Positions 60,815 to 64,000 of a stretch of DNA of 64,000 nucleotides are shown piece after piece (the stretch's first letter is position 1; every line of letters starts with the position of its first letter). Position numbers and translations under genes: made by a program. This DNA is from Rhodococcus sp. 1168 (lineage in GTDB: Bacteria > Actinomycetota > Actinomycetes > Mycobacteriales > Mycobacteriaceae), in assembly GCF_002091955.1 (NCBI RefSeq), contig NZ_MKKY01000055.1:186001-250000 (forward strand), read 5' to 3'. The notes below the pieces were generated by a model. The model was not told the DNA's origin, searched no databases, and was given only the letters and a program-made list of their open reading frames with translations.

Positions 60815-62468
60815 GTGGTTGCCGAGGTCTTCAGCGACAAGGAGTTTCAGTCCCTGCGGCGGTTCCCGGAGATTGGACGGCAGGAGCTGGTTCGGTTCTT
60901 CACGTTGACCCCGGCGGACGTGGCGTTCGTCGACCCGGGCCGGGGCCGCGGTGCGGCAGACCGGTTGGGACTTGCCGGAACCCTGTGCACGCTTCCGTGG
61001 CTGGGGTTCGTACCCGATGCCGTAACCGCAGCACCGCGAGCCGCGGTTACGCGTCTGGCCGAGCAACTTCGGGTTGATCCCGATGAGATCGATTCGTACG
61101 GGAGGCGGGCGAAGACCCGCACCGATCATCTGCGGCTGGCGGCGAAGTATCTCAGCTGGCGGGTACCAACGATGGTGGAGCTCGAGGAACTCGATCAGTT
61201 TCTGTTGGCGCGGTCGATGGAACACGACTCGCCGACCCTGCTGTTTCGGCTGGCGTGAGTATCTGGTTTCGGCGAAGGTGATCCGGCCGGGTCCGGTGGC
61301 GATGGTCAAACGGGTGGCGCACGCCCGAGAGGTTGCACGGTCGGAGACGTTCGACCGGTTGGCCCACGAGTTCACCACTGAGCGTCGCAGCGGGCTCGAC
61401 GGTCTGCTCGAGAATGATCCCGAGATCGGAATGACCCGGTTGCGGTGGTTGGGCACGGGTCCGGTGGAGGCCTCGCCCGCGGCGGTGAAGGCCGAGGTCG
61501 GGAAGCTCGAGTTCCTGCGGGCAATGGGTGCACACAGCCTGGACTTGTCGGTGTTGCCGGCCGAGCGGCGCCGATTCCTGGCCACGATAGGTCGACGATT
61601 GACCGCGCAGGCGTTGGCACGGCGAGCCCGAGCGGCGCTATCCGATCCTGCTGACGCTGGTAGCGCAGTCGGCGACCGAGGTCCTCGACGAGGTGGTGCA
61701 GTTGTTCGACCAGGCTGTCTCGGCGCGGGAGAGCAAGGCGGGACACAAGATGCGCGAAGCGTTGGCCGAGCGCGCCAAGGCTGGGGAGGGCCGGCAGGCA
61801 CTGTTGGATACTATTTTGGCGATTGTCACTGACCCGGCGGTGCTGGACGAGCAGGTCGGCATGCTGATCCGCGGCGAGCAGATCGGGTGGGCGCGGCTGC
61901 GGTCGGCGCAGTCGAATGCGTTGCCGCCGTTGCCGCGTGATCACGGCCACCTGGCCTCGCTGAACGGCTCCTATGGTTACCTGCGGCAGTTCACCCCGCA
62001 GGTGCTCGAGGCAGTGGCCTTCGCCTGCGGCACCGCCGCCGCTGAACTGCTGGACGCGGTAGCGATCCTGCGGGAGCTCAATGCCACAGGCGCCCGCAGG
62101 TCGCGGCGGATGCCCCGACCGAGTTCGTCCCGACCCGCTGGCGCGGCTACCTCGACGCCGCGGCCGAATCGGGTAACACCAGCGCGTACCGACACTATTG
62201 GGAGTTGTGCGTGCTGCTCGCGTTGAGGGACGGGCTGCGATCGGGCGATGTGTGGGTACCGGATTCGCGCCGCTACGCCGGGTGCCCGGTGGCGGTACCG
62301 ATCGACCGGTGGGGACAGATGTCGCTGCCCGCCGATGCAATGAGCCCGGCCGCGATCGCCGACATCGTCGACGCATACCGGAGAGGCGCTGCGCCGCTCC
62401 GCAGTCCCGTTCGGCGCAAGCCCCGAGACCGCACCGACGACGCACATGCCCCGCACCATCTGCGCTAG
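60815..62468 (+). pseudogene. Tn3-family transposase TnpA, frameshifted and truncated
   Basis: GTG 60815 (GGGAGG upstream) opens the DUF4158 N-terminal domain of Tn3-type transposases: LRRFPEIGRQELVRFFTLTP and RTDHLRLAAKYLSWR. The protein can be followed only by changing frame three times: near 61255 (after LLFRLA), near 61622 (before EPERRYPILLTLVAQSA) and near 62100 (before PTEFVPTRWRGYLDAA). It then reads YWELCVLLALRDGLRSGDVWV up to about 62330 and loses similarity. About 510 of the usual 980 residues are recognisable; the catalytic DDE part is gone. No resolvase is present, so the element is dead. Confidence 0.85.
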
Positions 62469-62471
62469 AAC

Positions 62472-62690
62472 ATGATTCGATCGAACTCAGCACGGAACTA
62501 TTACGAGGTCGGGATTCGGGCACGCCGCACTGCGCACACCTTGTTGACCGAGGTGCCGGAGCTGTATGACGAGGTCGAGGATCGTATCGATGCATTGCTG
62601 GCCCGTACCCTGGGTCTGCTCGAACAGCACACAGTCGACGATTCGTCCGCAACCGGTGACACCGAACAGGTCGGCATCGTGACGAGATGA
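62472..62690 (+). CDS. Hypothetical small protein in transposon remnant
   Basis: 72 residues, ATG 62472: a helical, charged protein (NYYEVGIRARRTAHTLLTEV, then ELYDEVEDRIDALLARTLGLLEQH). Not recognised. It follows the broken transposase by a few bases without a convincing ribosome site. It may belong to the element or be a fragment. Confidence 0.35.
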   Translation: MIRSNSARNYYEVGIRARRTAHTLLTEVPELYDEVEDRIDALLARTLGLLEQHTVDDSSATGDTEQVGIVTR

Positions 62691-63380
62691 GCAGCAGCCT
62701 GCTATCGGTGAGCGACCGGAAAATGGAACCATCGATCCGCCGCCTCGGGACAGGCTATTGACTGGCGTCGCGAACGATGACGCGACCGAGGTGTCGAGAG
62801 GCTACGATATCGGCTATTTCGAGTTCGGTTGCATCGCAGACGGTTTCCAATGCCGCATACGCTGAGGCAGTCGAGGTGCTGCACGAGAAAGTCGATGTCC
62901 TTCTCGATCGATTGACCGACTCACTGCTGACTGTTCCGGCGGCTGGGCCGAGTCAGTGGCGTGTACCGACTTTCGTCGAAGCAGGGGTGCAGCAGGCTCG
63001 GTCGATCACGGGGCTGTGCGTGGGGAACTTGCGCGTCGTGCTGGTGTTGCCGATCCCGCGCCGTCGGACCGCGCCGAACGAGTAGGCGGCGTCAGCACGA
63101 CCCCCGAGATCTGGGCTAGTCGATGTCGCCGCGTCCTGTTCTGTCGGTGCGAGATAAGGATGTGCGGTCACCCACGGGCTCGTCGGTGGCGAATCCACTA
63201 TGCCGTAGACGCACTTCAGCGCCACTACGAGCGTACATTCCGGTGAGAAGCAAAGTCGTTTCAAATCCCGGCATGTAATGGAATCAACTCAACCGCAACC
63301 GAAATGCGTGGCGGCCGGAGCACACCCCTATTCGGTACGGCAAACGAGCTGCATTGACTACTTGAGTGTTCGTCACGCTT
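62691..63380. other. No recognisable gene between Tn3 remnant and IS3 element
   Basis: 690 bp. Two overlapping open frames of about 100 codons (62777-63085 and 62956-63246, + strand) lack ribosome sites and show no family features. Base composition turns more mixed than in the cluster. Probably debris of earlier insertions. Confidence 0.5.
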
Positions 63381-63404
63381 TGAACCGCACCGGGTTGTCC
63401 GGAG
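63381..63404 (+). repeat. Probable left terminal inverted repeat of IS3-family element
   Basis: TGAACCGCACCGGGTTGTCC and the next four bases resemble the TGAACCGCCCCGGG-type ends of actinobacterial IS3-family elements. They lie 27 bp before the orfA start. The right end is beyond the window. Confidence 0.65.
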
Positions 63405-63430
63405 GCTTCACTTCTTAGGAGAATGAAGCC

Positions 63431-63754
63431 ATGTCACGCCCGACCCACAACTACCCGACCGAACTGCGCGAACGCACCGTCCGAATGTTCGCCGAGATTC
63501 GTAACGACTACCCCTCGGACTGGAAAACCGCCGAGTCGATCGCGGAAAAATTAGACATCCGAACAGCGCAAACGGTCCTCAACTGGGTGCGCAAAGCGCA
63601 AATCGACGCAGGCCAACGCGCCGGTACGAGCACCGACGACGCCGCCGAAATGCGCAAGCTCCGCGCTGAGGTCCGAGAACTGAAGCGGGCCAACGAAATT
63701 CTGAAGGCGGCGTCGGTTTTCTTCGCAGCGGAGCTCGACCGCCCACGCAAGTGA
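63431..63754 (+). CDS. IS3-family transposase OrfA
   Basis: 107 residues: helix-turn-helix region (YPTELRERTVRMFAEIRNDY, SIAEKLDIRTAQTVLNWVRKAQID) followed by the leucine-zipper-like segment KLRAEVRELKRANEILKAASVFFAAELDRP, typical of OrfA in IS3 elements. It binds the element ends. AGGAG precedes ATG 63431. Its stop overlaps the orfB start; full transposase OrfAB is usually made by a -1 shift near this point. Confidence 0.93.
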   Translation: MSRPTHNYPTELRERTVRMFAEIRNDYPSDWKTAESIAEKLDIRTAQTVLNWVRKAQIDAGQRAGTSTDDAAEMRKLRAEVRELKRANEILKAASVFFAAELDRPRK

Positions 63755-64000
63755 TCTGCGCGTTCATCGACGCGAAAAAAGATCAGTACGGGGTCGAGCC
63801 GATCTGCCGCGTTCTCTCCGAACACGGGTGCAAGATCGCCCCGTCTACCTTCTACGACGCCCGCAGCCGGCCGCCCTCCGCCCGGGACCTGCGAGACGAG
63901 GAACTCAAGACGATTATCAAGAAGACGTACGAGGACAACCGCAGTGTCTACGGCGCTCGCAAAGTATGGATGTCATTGCGGCGCGCAGGTGTCGAGGTCG
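63751..64000 (+). CDS. IS3-family transposase OrfB, 5' part
   Basis: GTG 63751 overlaps the orfA stop. The visible 83 residues (CAFIDAKKDQYGVEPICRVL, IAPSTFYDARSR, then KTIIKKTYEDNRSVYGARKVW) match the HTH_21 region before the DDE integrase core of IS3 OrfB. The catalytic residues lie beyond the window end, so intactness cannot be judged. Confidence 0.92.
   Translation, partial: MICAFIDAKKDQYGVEPICRVLSEHGCKIAPSTFYDARSRPPSARDLRDEELKTIIKKTYEDNRSVYGARKVWMSLRRAGVEV

Noticed and set aside
60815..62690. A functional transposon able to move the cluster
   Set aside because: The transposase needs three frame changes and lacks its catalytic half, and there is no resolvase.
1..64000. CRISPR arrays, tRNA or rRNA genes, RiPP precursors
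   Set aside because: No regularly spaced repeats, no tRNA-like cloverleaf and no rRNA sequence was seen; the short frame near 60500 has no RiPP maturation genes beside it.

Overview
The window looks like a chromosomal segment of a high-GC mycolic-acid actinobacterium, most likely Rhodococcus or a close Nocardiaceae relative. This rests on the GC-rich codon use, the many GTG starts and 4-bp ATGA/GTGA gene overlaps, a recCBD operon, a SigG-type sigma factor, and DUF2079, DUF2510 and DUF3995 proteins. The genus is an inference from family content; no marker gene fixes it.

Layout. (1) 1-7019: recC (5' end outside the window), recB and recD, translationally coupled on the + strand. (2) 7029-15298: mixed housekeeping genes: a CysJ-like FAD/NADPH reductase, a DUF2079 membrane protein with a compensated frameshift, a DUF2510 protein, a RelA/SpoT-domain protein, a SigG-type sigma factor, an SDR without its catalytic Tyr, a chorismate mutase-like protein and an FAD oxidoreductase. 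(3) 15400-16904: a scar where an unknown + strand gene and a TnsA-like transposase endonuclease gene on the opposite strand have both lost their 3' ends. (4) 17075-58404: a lipopeptide biosynthetic gene cluster. (5) 58413-60464: a UbiB/ABC1-family kinase-like protein. (6) 60724-64000: a decayed Tn3-family transposase, unassigned sequence, and the start of an IS3-family element that runs off the window.

The cluster is the main item. One unidirectional set of tightly spaced or overlapping genes (54412 down to 19878, - strand) encodes two NRPSs with six modules in total (C-A-PCP-E-C-A-PCP-E, then C-A-PCP-E-C-A-PCP-C-A-PCP-C-A-PCP-TE), an MbtH protein, a type II PKS/FAS-like set (ketoreductase, two hotdog dehydratases, ACP, KS, chain-length-factor-like KS, second KS, a shortened KS homologue without catalytic residues, a double-hotdog thioesterase and a DsbA-fold isomerase), both subunits of a B12-dependent glutamate mutase, and an SRPBCC protein. 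Diverging from it on the + strand are a DrrAB-like exporter and an SbnA/SbnB-like pair for L-2,3-diaminopropionate (Dap). A FabD-like malonyltransferase and a LuxR-type regulator lie at the left edge.

How it may work (inference): the type II system builds an unsaturated, possibly aryl, acyl chain on its own ACP. The first condensation domain takes this chain directly, since no acyl-AMP ligase is visible. Glutamate mutase supplies 3-methylaspartate and SbnA/SbnB supply Dap. Adenylation pocket residues read by eye suggest acyl-D-X, D-Ser, D-(hydrophobic or aromatic), Val, Dap-like, Asp or methyl-Asp, released or cyclised by the terminal thioesterase. The combination resembles the skyllamycin class (type II PKS acyl cap plus methyl-Asp from glutamate mutase) but with a different, shorter peptide and added Dap. 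I do not recognise it as a known product.
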